Shown piece after piece: positions 11,775-22,425 of a stretch of DNA of 27,500 nt. Both the position numbers and the translations under genes were made by a program. The notes under the pieces are model-generated. The model did not search any database, was not told where the DNA came from, and saw nothing but the letters and a program-made list of their open reading frames with translations. Source of the DNA: Anaeromyces robustus (Eukaryota; Neocallimastigomycota; Neocallimastigomycetes; Neocallimastigales; Neocallimastigaceae); assembly GCA_002104895.1 (NCBI GenBank), contig MCFG01000041.1:137501-165000 (forward strand). The letters run 5' to 3'. The number at the start of each line of letters is the position of its first letter. Positions within the stretch are counted from its first letter, which is position 1.

Positions 11775-13039
11775 TTAATCATATTCTATTAATTTATTAA
11801 ATGATGTTTCACTACTACTTCTAGTTAACCTTAATTTAGGTAATGAATTAGTTTGATTATATTTATTAATAAAATCATTATGATCATACTCAGCTAGATA
11901 ATCATTTTGATTAAAACCATAAATATTATCATTTTGACTGTATCTATGATTAGAATTAGTTTGACTATACCCATGAACAGAATTAATTTGACTATGAATA
12001 TTAACAGAATTAGTTTGACTATACCCATGAATAGAATTATTTTGACTATATCCATGAATAGAATTATTTTGACTGTATTCACGAATAGAATTATTTAAAC
12101 TATATCCATTAATAGAATTATTTTGACTATAACCATTATGAGATTTATTTTTTTTACTATATTTCTTTTTTGAATTAAATTTACTTTTTGTAGATTTTTT
12201 CCTTCTACCAGATACTGCTGAAAGCATATTACTATGTTCTTTATTAGATTGGAACAATAATATTTGATCAATAAATATCATATGATATTGTAGATTAATA
12301 ATTGAAAGTCTAATATCCTCATAGGAAAATTCTGCATGTTTTACTCGTTGAGTCATCATAAAATAAAATTTTAATAATATTGAAATCGCAGCTAAAGGTA
12401 ATAAAAATATGCTAATAAATGCTGAAATTAAAATTCTATATTCTGATGTCGTTTTAAATTTTTTCAAAAAACCAAAATCAGAATCATTAACAGGAAAAAA
12501 ATTCTTTTTTAAAACATAATATACAGATATATCATATAATAATGAAGTACATATAATTATAAATTGAAGTAACCAATGATACATATAAAAATTATCTCTA
12601 TTTTCCATTATAAATACACCATTTTCATCATATAATTGATTAGGTAAAAGAGTCCAATGATGAATAATTAAAACAATTTTTGATAAATTAAAAAGTCCAC
12701 ATGTTATATAAACTGGTGTTAACATCTTTTTTTCTTTAATAACTGCTTTAGTACGAATTAATGGATACCAATCTCCAAATATTCCAGCACTATACCAAAA
12801 AATAGTAGCTACTTGACGTTTTAAAAAAAATTTAAAAGGATGTGCAGTTTCTATAGATAAAGTATTTATACATTTAGTATCAATTCTAAGATCATCAATA
12901 TATGTATTAGCATAATAATGTTGAAATAAATCACCCAATTTATCAAAAATATCACCTAATATACTATAAAATATTTACAAATTTTATTAATATTAATATT
13001 AATATTATTCATTATTATTACTATTATTATTATTATTAT

Positions 13040-13104
<65 letters not shown>

Positions 13105-13494
13105 TCTATAGCTATTACTATTATTATTACTTTTATTATTATTATTACTATTATTAATTATTAATTATTATTCTTACCCTAATACATAATGAGCTATAAT
13201 AATTTTCATTACTGGTTTTTTAAAGTTAAACTTATGTAATATACATATGATTAATGTCCAGTAGAAAAATAAACCTTTAAAAGGACAAAATAAAGCATAT
13301 ATTATAGTTCTAATCGTATCTATTTTACTGTCTATTTTATTTTCATTATTTATTGAATTTAAATATTCTTTATAGCAATCAAAATTTGTTCCTCTACTTT
13401 TTAACCAGTCTAAATAACTTGCTTTATCTCTATCATGTTCAATAAAATAGTGTCTTTGTGATTCTAAAATCAATAATTCTTTATCAGATAACAT
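11775..13494 (-). CDS. Gene D: seven-helix membrane protein with a 9-residue repeat tail
   Basis: Two exons on the minus strand, 13178-13494 and 11775-12963, joined in phase 2 across a GT-AG intron to give 501 aa. The N-terminus is soluble (MLSDKELLILESQRHYFIEH), with a conserved R-G-T-N-F-D-C motif. I place hydrophobic helices near residues 62-88, 94-115, 155-177, 186-208, 233-260, 281-310 and 324-345. This gives GPCR-like topology, but I recognise no family signature. Strongly conserved blocks shared with E and F include FGDWYPL-RTKAVI, YDENGVFIME, LKKNFFPV, FGFLKKFKTTSE and INLQYHMIF-DQILLF. From about 346 the protein is basic and then Ser/Asn/Gln rich, with a 9-residue repeat (Y-S-Q-N-N-S-I-H-G type) at about 381-478. 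It ends in a motif shared with F: P-K-L-x-L, then S-x-E-T, then L-I-x-Y-D. Function unknown; a membrane receptor is an inference. Confidence 0.85.
11841..12140 (-). repeat. 27-bp coding minisatellite in the tail of gene D
   Basis: About eleven degenerate 27-base units encode nine residues each, consensus Y-S-Q-N-N-S-I-H-G. The frame is kept in every unit. Substitutions (T for N, V for I) are scattered, so the array is partly diverged. The same consensus occurs in F. Confidence 0.85.
12964..13177 (-). repeat. Intron of gene D, mostly ATT trinucleotide repeat
   Basis: The GTAAGA donor and the TATAG acceptor bracket 214 bases, most of which are TTA/ATT units (about 13008-13160). Removing it restores a continuous frame with E and F. 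Confidence 0.8.
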
Positions 13495-13577
13495 TATTTT
13501 ATTATTATGATTATTATTATTTTTGAATTACTTGAAAATATATTTATTATTTAATATATAACATATATTATTATAAG

Positions 13578-13590
13578 TGGTATAGTATTT
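13578..13590. promoter_or_regulatory. 13-mer shared by the upstream regions of D and F
   Basis: TGGTATAGTATTT is found 84 bp upstream of the D start, and again at 25797-25809, 147 bp upstream of the F start, in flanks that otherwise differ. I did not find it upstream of E. It may be a residual homologous promoter element or chance. Confidence 0.25.
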
Positions 13591-14318
13591 CAGTTATGAA
13601 AAACATTAAAGATATATAAAGAATTTTGAGATTGAAGAAAAGAAAAATTGGTTATACACATATAAAATTATTATTTATTTCTAAATAATTAATTATATAT
13701 ATTATTATTATTTATATCTTTTTATTTTTATTATTTTTATTTTATTATTTGTATATTTTTTTGTTTTTATTTTGTTATTTTACAAAAAAATAATTATATT
13801 AATATTTTATAAGAAAAAAAAAATATAAATAATAAATTAAAAATAATACTGAATATATCTTTGTAAAATTTATGTATTTTGTTTATATACAGATATAAAT
13901 TATGTGGCTATTTTTTTTTTCTTGTTTATACCCTTTTTTTATTCATTAAAATTTTTTCTTATTTTTATTTCTTTAAAAATATTTTTCTTCTTTTTTATTT
14001 TTTATTTCTTTAAAAAATATTTTTCTTTTTTATATTTAAACCTTTTTTATTCCTATTTATAATTTTAAAAATATTTTCTTTTAAAGAAAAATATTCTTAT
14101 TTCAATAATTAAAATATTAACTTATTATATTTTTATTTTTTTTCTTTCTTTTATATCTTTTTTTTTTTTTTATCTTTTTTTTTTTTTTTTTTTTTGATGT
14201 GTCAAAATATTTATATTTATATTCTTTATTTTTTTTTTTTTTTATCATAATATTGTGTACAATTTTTGATTTTTTAATATATTAATTATCATAAAAGTTA
14301 ATATATTGTTTTTATTAT

Positions 14319-14406
14319 AAATATATTAAATATTATATATAAATATATTAAATATTATATATAAATATATTAAATATTATATATAAATATATTAAATTAT
14401 TAAATA
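14319..14406. repeat. 22-bp tandem repeat, four copies
   Basis: The unit AAATATATTAAATATTATAT plus AT recurs at 14319, 14341, 14363 and 14385, then decays into similar AT sequence to about 14430. Confidence 0.85.
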
Positions 14407-14804
14407 ATATATATAAATATATTAAATTAAGGGATACTTGGTTTTTTAATATATAACATTAATCTTTTTATTAATCTTTGTAAAGATTTACATGTATATA
14501 AGCATATATATATAAATTATTTACTTTTATTTATTTATATTTATTAATTTATTTATTTATATCTATTTATTTTATTTATTTATTTACATAATTTTTAATT
14601 CATTCATAAACTTTATTTATTATTTAACATTGTTTTTTTTTTTTTCTTAATATATAATATAAACTTAAAAAGATATAATTTTTTACCAAAAAAAAAAATT
14701 TAATTTATATAAACAAACTTTAATTTATATGGTTAAACAAATATTATATTATTTTAGAACAAAAATACCAAAATGATCGAATAATCGAATAATCATTTTC
14801 AAGG

Positions 14805-14949
14805 TAAAACAATACACCATACAATTAATAATTCTGGTAATGAATCAAAAAGAGATGTTACTAAATGCTTGCTTCAAATATACCCAATATAGTGACACAA
14901 ATTTCTTCACCTTCCTATTATAATCATTTCTCAACTAAAAAGAAATTCT
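14805..14949 (+). pseudogene. Unidentified degraded coding relic
   Basis: A less AT-rich patch on the plus strand reads T-I-N-N-S-G-N-E-S-K-R-D-V-T-K-C-L-L-Q-I-Y-P and then meets TAG. In the next frame, from the same point, it continues as N-I-V-T-Q-I-S-S-P-S-Y-Y-N-H-F-S before stopping near 14949. The smooth continuation across a one-base frame change suggests an old coding segment. I do not recognise the protein. No start codon or splice structure is evident. Confidence 0.3.
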
Positions 14950-15180
14950 AAATATCCATATATACAAAAGTTTTGTATTAAAATAAAAAAATTGTTTTTT
15001 TTTTTCAATTTTTAATTTTTTATTTATTATTTTATTTTTAAAATTTTTTCTTTTTAATCATATATATATATATATATTTAGTTGATATTTATATTATTAC
15101 ATTTTATTTTATTGATTATTTATCTATTTATTTATTAATATTTTATTTATTTATTTATATTTATTTATTTATTTATTTAT

Positions 15181-15349
15181 TTATGATTGTAATATCGTAT
15201 TAAAAAATGAAATTTTTTCCACATTTGCTTTGTCATAAGCATTTTGTGCTTTAACTTTTACAATCATAAAATATCTTGAAGTTAAAAAATCTTAAAAAGG
15301 TAAATCTTTTAACTTGAATATCTAAAACTTTTTCATTATATTCTCTCAT
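15181..15349 (-). pseudogene. Unidentified degraded coding relic
   Basis: On the minus strand an ATG at 15349 opens MREYNEKVLDIQVK. After a one-base frame change and one stop, a second segment reads D-F-L-T-S-R-Y-F-M-I-V-K-V-K-A-Q-N-A-Y-D-K-A-N-V-E-K and ends in TAA at 15181. Base composition is richer in G+C than the surroundings, as expected for former coding sequence. Family unknown. Confidence 0.3.
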
Positions 15350-16046
15350 TTTTTATTATTGTTAATTAGTAAAAAAATAAAAAAAATTAATTAAAAAAAA
15401 AAAAAATACTATTCTTTATATTATTTTTTTTATTATTTTTATTTATATAATATATTTTTATTATTGTTAAAAGAAAAAAAATTTATTTAAAAAATTAATT
15501 AAAATTTTATTAAATTTTTATGGCTTTAAAATATACTGATAATACGTATCTTAAATGAAATGCAACTGATTTATTAAGATAGGGTTTAGTACAAATGTAC
15601 TAAAACATATTAACATACTAAGGACGTCAACGCCGAAATGATAAGGCATGGAATAAATAATTTACATCAGGTTATTCTATGTAATAAAAAAAAATAAAAA
15701 TATTGTATTATGATTAAATATTTTATAATATTATCAAGTTATTATGGCTTTATTAAAGCTTAACCAAATTAATATACAAAATGTATTACATTAGTATTTA
15801 TTGATTTATTCATAATGTTAAGTCAATAAAAATAAATTTTTATTATTATTATACTAATAATATATTAATTATTATATATTATATATATTAACTGTAATTG
15901 TTGAATAATATATGTTAATATATTATCAATATAATTATCATATGATATTAATTACTTTTAACTGTAATTTTTCTTTTTTTTTTTTTTTTTTCTTTTATTA
16001 TATTATTATATAAAACTTTTTTTTTTATACTTAATATAATTATAGA

Positions 16047-16081
16047 TAATACAATATTACTATAAATATAATATTGTATTA
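16047..16081. repeat. Inverted repeat, 13-bp arms
   Basis: TAATACAATATTA at 16047-16059 pairs exactly with TAATATTGTATTA at 16069-16081. It may be part of a decayed mobile element in this region. Confidence 0.6.
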
Positions 16082-16183
16082 TTAATCTGTTTATGCTATT
16101 TATTTTATTTTCAATTATTAATTTCCAATAAATAATAATTTTTTGTGATTTATAATAATTAATAATAAATTCTTATTATTTAG

Positions 16184-16272
16184 TATTACTATTAAATCAT
16201 AATATAAATATTATTATAATAATATTATTATAATAATATTATTATGATATTATTAATTATGATTTAGTAATA
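16184..16272. repeat. Imperfect palindrome of ~90 nt
   Basis: TATTACTATTAAATCATAAT on the left and its near reverse complement ATTATGATTTAGTAATA on the right flank a core of alternating ATT/AAT. The arms differ by a small deletion. It resembles a small terminal-inverted-repeat remnant but has no target-site duplication I can confirm. Confidence 0.45.
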
Positions 16273-16799
16273 TAAAATTCTGCATAATTCAAAAAAATTT
16301 TAAAAAAAATTTTTTTTTGTATTACACATAACTGAACAAAAAAATTGTTTAAACCATTACTATCATAATATTAATAAATATTAAACATATGTATTACTAT
16401 TAAATTATTATATATTATAATTTAATATAAATATTATATAAAAATTAAAATATAATTTTTAATTAAAAAAAATCCCAAATTTTATGCTTTAATAGTAAAA
16501 TTGAATACTTTAAACATTACTATAATAAAAAATATTATAATAATAGTAAAATTAATAAAAAAAAATTATACAAAAAAATAATAATAATATTAGTAATAAT
16601 AATAATAATAATAAAATTTTTAATAAAAATTTTTCCATATGCGCTTATTGAATTATTTATTATTCATACCTTTTTATTTTTTTTCTACTTCTTCAAACAT
16701 ATATTATAAAATAGAATTACGGTTTTTCTATATTTAATTTAATTGAAAGATAAATTTAATATATAAAATTTCTATAAAATCTTTATTTTCTAAAATAAC

Positions 16800-17285
16800 A
16801 ATTAAAAAAACATTGAATTAGAAGCAAAGACTTATTAAATTTATTTTACATTTTATTAATAACAAATTTTAAATCAAGAGATTTGTAAAAAGTAAGTATA
16901 ACAATCTATTTTAGAAATTGAGATTCCTGATAAATAAAAGGTAGGGTCTTCTCTATAAATAAATTCCGACTTGTCATATCTAACAGCTAATGTGGTATAT
17001 TTATTAATTCCAAAAGTCATCTCATTGTCTTTAACCCATTTACCAACTAAGCGAAGAAGATTATTCATAGGAGATCTATTAGAGGCACAAAAAACAATAT
17101 CATCTTCAAATAGTCTACCACAGCAAAATTCAGTATTAATTTTCACACCATTATTCAAGTAATCGTTGAAGACGTCGTTGATAAACAGATAAAGGACATC
17201 TTTGTCGAACTCCTTTAACTATACTGAATGAATCAGAAAATTGTCTATTAATTTTAACACAAGCTTTGGAAGATAATATACTCAA
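16800..17285 (-). pseudogene. Degraded LINE-type reverse transcriptase fragment
   Basis: On the minus strand the order of motifs is that of a non-LTR retrotransposon reverse transcriptase. S-S-K-A-C-V-K-I-N is followed by G-V-R-Q-R-C-P-L-S (normally GxxQGxPLS). Then come L-F-I-N-D-V-F-N-D-Y-L-N-N-G-V in another frame, and L-F-E-D-D-I-V-F-C-A (motif C, normally FADD). K-W-V-K-D-N-E-M-T-F-G-I-N-K follows, then C-Y-T-Y and, after a frame change, S-L-D-L-K-F-V-I-N-K-M. A block between P-L-S and L-F-I-N-D is missing, and there are at least two frame changes and internal stops. The open piece at 16874-17158 is only the best-preserved part. The alanine before the catalytic Asp pair is Glu here. No endonuclease domain, 3' tail or target duplication is visible, so this is a truncated, dead copy. 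Confidence 0.8.
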
Positions 17286-17677
17286 TAATAAATAATAAAT
17301 TAATCATAATAAATTTTAATATATAATTATATAATTAACAATTATTAATTGGAACATGATAATATTGTCCATAAACAAACAAATATAATATAGAAATTAA
17401 ATAAATTGATTTAAAAAAAAAAATAAATTAAAAAAACAAATAATTAAAATAAATAAATAGATAAATAAATAATGAATAAATAAATAATAAATAACTAAAT
17501 AAATAAATAAATAAATAAACAATTACTATCAATTAAATAAAGCAAATAAATAAATATTATTAAATGCATGGTTGTTTTTTTTTTATTATTATTATAACAT
17601 ACTAATAATAATAATATAATTAATATATAAATATATAATTATTAGTATTACATTAAATATTAAAAATAAGCAATCTA

Positions 17678-17723
<46 letters not shown>

Positions 17724-18100
17724 TCAGTAGTTACAACATATTTTTTTTTTGGAAACAATATAAACAATGCTATTTTAGCACCTTTTTTTTTATCATAAAT
17801 AAAAGTACTCGTTCAATTTTTATTTTTATTTTTATTTTTATTTATATTTTTTTTAGTTACTTTAGTAGTTATTTTTATTTATATTTTTTTTTAGTTACTT
17901 TAGTTATTTTTATTACTATTTTTAATTTATTTTAGTGCTACTATTTATTTATTTATTTATTATATTATATTATATTTTTATTCATTTTAGTTGTTGAATT
18001 ATTTATTCTTATTATTTATTTTGTTTTTCCTTACTATTAATAATACAATTATATTATCATTATTATTACAATGATTTTATTTATTTACTTATTTATTTAC

Positions 18101-18143
<43 letters not shown>

Positions 18144-18234
18144 TCGTCTTTTTCTTTAAAAAAAAATTATATATTTTATTTATTTTTATTTAATTATTAT
18201 TATTAATTATTCTTATTTTCTTTTATCCTTTAGC
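17286..18234. other. Gene-free, simple-repeat-rich region
   Basis: Contains AAAT arrays (about 17450-17520), a poly-A run of about 37 (17682-17718) and TTTTA units near 17817-17845. Two similar stretches carrying TTTAGTTACTTTAGT lie near 17850-17910, and a TTTA array is at about 18081-18144. No coding region seen. Confidence 0.65.
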
Positions 18235-18579
18235 CTACCAAACTTTATCGGAAACTATCCACACACATTTGTAACCATCATTAGTTTTATCTTCTTGCCA
18301 TTTTGCAACTTTCTTGTATGAATCATCTATGCACCATTCTATGTTGTAACCACTATTATTATTATTACATAATAATGGATAACCTTGCTTAAGATTCTCT
18401 GCGTATTTCCATTTACTAGTGGTTCCTATTCCATATTTTCCACATGCTCTACCATTATTCCCCCAAAATACTCGAATACAGTCGCCACTTTTAACATATG
18501 CGCTGCCTGTAAATTCACAACCGGCGGTGACTAATGCTGTTAAACTTAAAATACCAAGAATTCCCTTAAAATTCATCAT
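18235..18579 (-). CDS. Small secreted six-cysteine protein
   Basis: A single exon encodes 114 aa ending in TAG. Residues 1-20 form a clear signal peptide (MMNFKGILGILSLTALVTAG); either of the first two Met codons could be the start. The mature part has six Cys (21, 34, 46, 71, 83, 105), enough for three disulfides, five Trp and many Gly/Asn/Lys, and no further membrane segment. It is markedly less AT-rich than its surroundings, the mark of constrained coding sequence or of recent arrival. I do not recognise the fold. Secretion is well supported; function is unknown. On the minus strand the bases just before the ATG are a pyrimidine tract ending in TAG, like a 3' splice site, so a 5' UTR intron or an upstream exon is possible. 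Confidence 0.8.
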   Translation of the reverse strand: MMNFKGILGILSLTALVTAGCEFTGSAYVKSGDCIRVFWGNNGRACGKYGIGTTSKWKYAENLKQGYPLLCNNNNSGYNIEWCIDDSYKKVAKWQEDKTNDGYKCVWIVSDKVW

Positions 18580-19210
18580 GCTAAAGAAAGAAAGAAAAAT
18601 TACAAATATAATAAAAAGGAATGTATTCTAACACACTTTTTTTTTTATGAAATATTTATATAAATGTTTAAAAAAAATGTTTTTTTTTTTTTAGAAAATT
18701 TTTATCTTTTATATATTTCATTAAATTATAATAATATCAAGACATATATTAAAAGAAAAAAAATTACAAATTCTAAAAAAGCCTTGTTATCATTGTTACA
18801 TTGTTTATATAAAATAGTAATAATTATTAATATAAAAATTTATAATTTTTATTGGTAAAATAATATTAGCAATCATCAATATTATTACTTTATTGGTAAT
18901 TTGTATAATACCATTTCGTATAATTTCAATATATAATTGTTAACAATATTAAAATCTTTTTCTTTTTTGTGTTTTTCTACTTCTATTATTAATTTATTTG
19001 CTAAACAAAAATCTATATAAATATTATAATATAAAGACTTAATTTAATCATATTGAATTAATAAATTTTTAAATGCATAAATTATTAAATTATTGTATTG
19101 ATGTAAAATCATTACAAAATATTGAATATAAAACAAAAATGTGTAAACTACATAAAAGTCGACCACTTTTTTTATCTAATCTATAGTAAAATTTATTTAA
19201 TAAATGTTTA

Positions 19211-19265
19211 TTTACTTATATTTACTATTATTTACTATTATTTACTATTATTTACTATTATTTAC
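19211..19265. repeat. 10-bp tandem repeat
   Basis: TTTACTATTA is repeated four times with partial units at both ends. Confidence 0.85.
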
Positions 19266-19409
19266 TTAATGATTTAAATAATTTTATGTAATTTATTATA
19301 TAGTTATTAATATCCTAATATTCAAAAAAATTGTAAAAATATCATTAATATTTATTTTATATATATTATTATTAAATTTGACAATAATTGATACTAATAT
19401 ATATTATAT

Positions 19410-19573
<164 letters not shown>

Positions 19574-20294
19574 CTTGTTATTATAAAAATTGTTGACCTC
19601 AATTATTATTTTGTTATATGCAAATAAAAAAAATTTTTTTAAAAAAAGAAAAATTCTTTTTTTCATCAATTAAAAATGTTTCCTAAATTTAAATTAAATT
19701 TAATATAAAATAATAAAATATTTTTTAAAATTTTATTTAATTTTTTAATTTTTTCTATAAATATATTATATTTAATATATCCTTATTGATGTTGTTGATA
19801 TTGTTTTTTATTATTTTATTATCAATATTATTATTATTTTGTTTATGATAAATTATACTATTTTATACAGGTTAATTATTAGTTTTTTTTATATAAAAAC
19901 TACATAATTAATTATAATGAATTGAGTAATAAATTATATATTCAATATATAAATATTATTTTATTTTTTAAATAATATTTATAAATATATATTTATATTT
20001 ATATGTTTAGAATAATAGAATATTCTATAAATCTATAAAATAATATGTAAAAACATTTTTATTATTATTTTATATTTACTAAAATATTAATTATAATGGT
20101 AATGATAATGGTAATAATAATACTATTTATTATTATTAATATAAAAATGTTATTATATATCACTACGGTTTATAGGAATTATTTTGGTTTAATATATATA
20201 TATAATTATTATCACTATACTATATTAAATTATTAATATGATGATAATAATTATATAATAAGTACTACAATTAATTAAATATTTATGATGAAAA

Positions 20295-20568
20295 GAATGA
20301 TTATTATTATTATTATTATTATGATGATGATGATGATTTGACGTTATATATATTCTAAATTCTTTAGAAGAGTGATGATGATGTTAATGATAATTGTTAT
20401 TATTTTTATTATTATTATTTTTATCACTATTATTATTATTATTATTATTATTTATTACTACTATTATTATTATTATTATTATTACTATTATTATTATTAT
20501 TACTTTTATTATGATGATTATTATTATTATCATTATTATTAATATTATTAGTATTATTATTATTATTA

Positions 20569-20614
<46 letters not shown>

Positions 20615-20656
20615 TTAATTATTATTATTATTATTATTGTTGTTGTTCTTGTTGTT
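20295..20656. repeat. Compound ATT/ATG/TTG trinucleotide repeat downstream of gene E
   Basis: Mixed trinucleotide units lie directly after the stop of E. On the minus strand the first part reads on as AAC/AAT codons after the stop, suggesting that it was once part of the Asn-rich tail. Confidence 0.8.
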
Positions 20657-21621
20657 TTAACTATAATTATCATCATTATTTTTATCATTGATATGTTTGT
20701 TGTTGTTGTTGTTGTTGTTATAACTATAATTATCATCATTATTTTTATCATTGATATGTTTCATTTTTAAACTATGTAGACTAAATCTTTTTAATTTTTT
20801 TTTACCTTTTGTTATTATTGAAAATAGATTAGAATGTTCATTATTAGAATAAAATAAAAGTATTTGATCAATAAATATCATATAATATTGTAGATTAGCA
20901 ATAGAAAATCTTATATCTTCATAGGAAAACTCTACATGTTTCATTCTTTGAGTAATCAAATAATAATATTTTAAAAAAATTGTAAAAGCAGCAAAGGGTA
21001 ATAAAAATATACTAATAAATGCTGTAACAAGAATTCTAAATTCTGATGTAGTTTTAAATTTTTTCAAAAATCCAAAATCGAATTCATAGACCGGGAAAAA
21101 ATTCTTTTTTAAAACAAGAAATACTGATAAATCATATAGTAATGAAGTACATATAATTATAAATTGAAATAACCAATGATATACATAAAATGTATCTCTT
21201 ATTTCCATTATAAATACACCATTTTCATCATATAATTCGTTAGGTAAAAGACATAAATGATTAATAATTAAAACAATTTTTGATAGATTAAATAATCCAC
21301 AGGTTATATATATTGGTAATAATGATTTTTTATCATTAATAACTGCTTTTGTACGAAGTAATGGATACCAATCACCAAATATTTCACCAATATACCAAAA
21401 AATAATCGCTATATGACGCATTATAACCCATTTTAATGGATGTGCAGTTTCTGAAGATAAAGTATTAATACATTTAGTATCAATTCTTAAATCATCAATA
21501 TAGGCATTAGCATAATAACGTGGCAATAAACCACCAATACTATCAAAAAAATCACCTATTAAACTATAAAAATATAAATATTATCATTAATAATTATTAT
21601 TATTATTATTATTATATACTA

Positions 21622-21669
<48 letters not shown>

Positions 21670-22173
21670 ATTATTACCATTACTATTATTATTACTATTA
21701 TTATAATTATAATTATTATTATTCGTTTATATATTTATTTATTATTTTATTAATTAATTAATTAATTAATTATTTAATATATTTAAATCTTTTTTAAATT
21801 TTTATAATATTTAAAATTTGGTAATATTAATTATTATTATTTTATTTTTTTCTTACCGTACAACATAGTGCGTTATAATAAGTTTCATTACTGATTTTTT
21901 AAAGTTAAAATTATGTAATATACATATTATTAATGTCCAGTAAAAAAAAATACTTTTAAAAGGTAAATTTAAAGTATATACTAATGTCCTAATAAAATCA
22001 AGTTTATTATTTAACCTATCTTCAGCACTTAAAGAATTTACATAGTTTTTATAACAATCAAAATTTGTTCCTTTACTTCTTAACCAATCTAGATAAGTTG
22101 CTTCCTTTCTATTATTTTCAATAAAAAAACGTTTCTGAGGTTCTAACAGTAATAATTCTTTATCTGATAGCAT
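20657..22173 (-). CDS. Gene E: seven-helix membrane protein, short-tailed member of the D family
   Basis: Two exons on the minus strand, 21857-22173 and 20657-21563, joined in phase 2 across a GT-AG intron; 407 aa. It starts MLSDKELLLLEPQKRFFIEN. It shares with D and F the FGDWYPLLRTKAVI, YDENGVFIME, LKKNFFPV, GFLKKFKTTSEFRIL and FSYEDIR blocks and the same membrane-helix pattern. It diverges at a few otherwise conserved sites: HYVVR in place of HYVLG at the splice junction, and LPRYYANAY in place of LFQHYYANTY. The tail is only about 60 residues, with K-H-I-N-D-K-N-N-D-D-N-Y-S twice around an Asn run. It lacks the YSQNNSIH repeats and the conserved C-terminal motif of D and F. The stop TAA sits exactly at the end of the second repeat unit. 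Function unknown. Confidence 0.82.
20659..20761 (-). repeat. 40-bp direct repeat around an Asn-codon tract in the E tail
   Basis: AACTATAATTATCATCATTA and the next 20 bases occur at 20659-20698 and again at 20722-20761, separated by GTT units. On the minus strand each encodes the K-H-I-N-D unit. Confidence 0.88.
21564..21856 (-). repeat. Intron of gene E, rich in ATT repeat
   Basis: GTAAGA donor and TATAG acceptor, 293 bases, with ATT units at about 21591-21722 and TTAA units near 21750-21772. Same position and phase as in D and F. Confidence 0.8.
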
Positions 22174-22392
22174 TTTATTTTATTTTTATTTATAATTTAT
22201 TGTAAATAAAATAATAAATAAAAAAAAAACATTTTTTTTTTTACATTAAATATTTTTTTTTGTTTGGTTATTATATATTAAACTTATTATTATATTATTA
22301 TTAGATATAATATTTTGATTTTTTTTTTATTTAAAGAAAATCTATAGATAAATAAAAAATTATTGATATTTGACAAGAAAAAAAGAAAATAT

Positions 22393-22425
<33 letters not shown>

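Larger units (their letters stand above)
13495..14804. other. Gene-free region upstream of gene D
   Basis: No convincing coding sequence. It should contain the D promoter: long poly-T tracts at about 13900-14260, and a TGGTATAGTATTT 13-mer at 13578-13590 that is also upstream of F. A 22-bp tandem repeat lies at 14319-14406. Confidence 0.6.
14950..16799. other. AT-rich region with scattered relics and hairpins
   Basis: Apart from the relic at 15181-15349, I see no gene. An odd G+C-richer patch at 15540-15680 (including AAGGACGTCAACGCCGAAAT) has on the plus strand a short frame, T-K-D-V-N-A-E-M-I-R-H-G-I-N, that vaguely resembles LINE sequence; this is too weak to call. A short hairpin TTTAGTACA/TGTACTAAA is at 15585-15604. 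Imperfect hairpins lie at 16047-16081 and 16184-16272. Confidence 0.5.

Noticed and set aside
15540-15680. Plus-strand LINE-like frame or tRNA-like patch with higher G+C
   Set aside because: Only about 15 residues resemble anything, and no tRNA arms could be folded; mentioned only as an odd patch.
16971-17162. Plus-strand open frame of 63 aa
   Set aside because: It is antisense to the reverse transcriptase relic, which has recognisable motifs.
18419-18631. Plus-strand open frame of 70 aa
   Set aside because: It is antisense to the secreted six-cysteine protein, which has the signal peptide and cysteine pattern.
20394-20751. Leu- or Ile-rich open frames on both strands
   Set aside because: They come from ATT/TTG trinucleotide repeats and have no conserved content.
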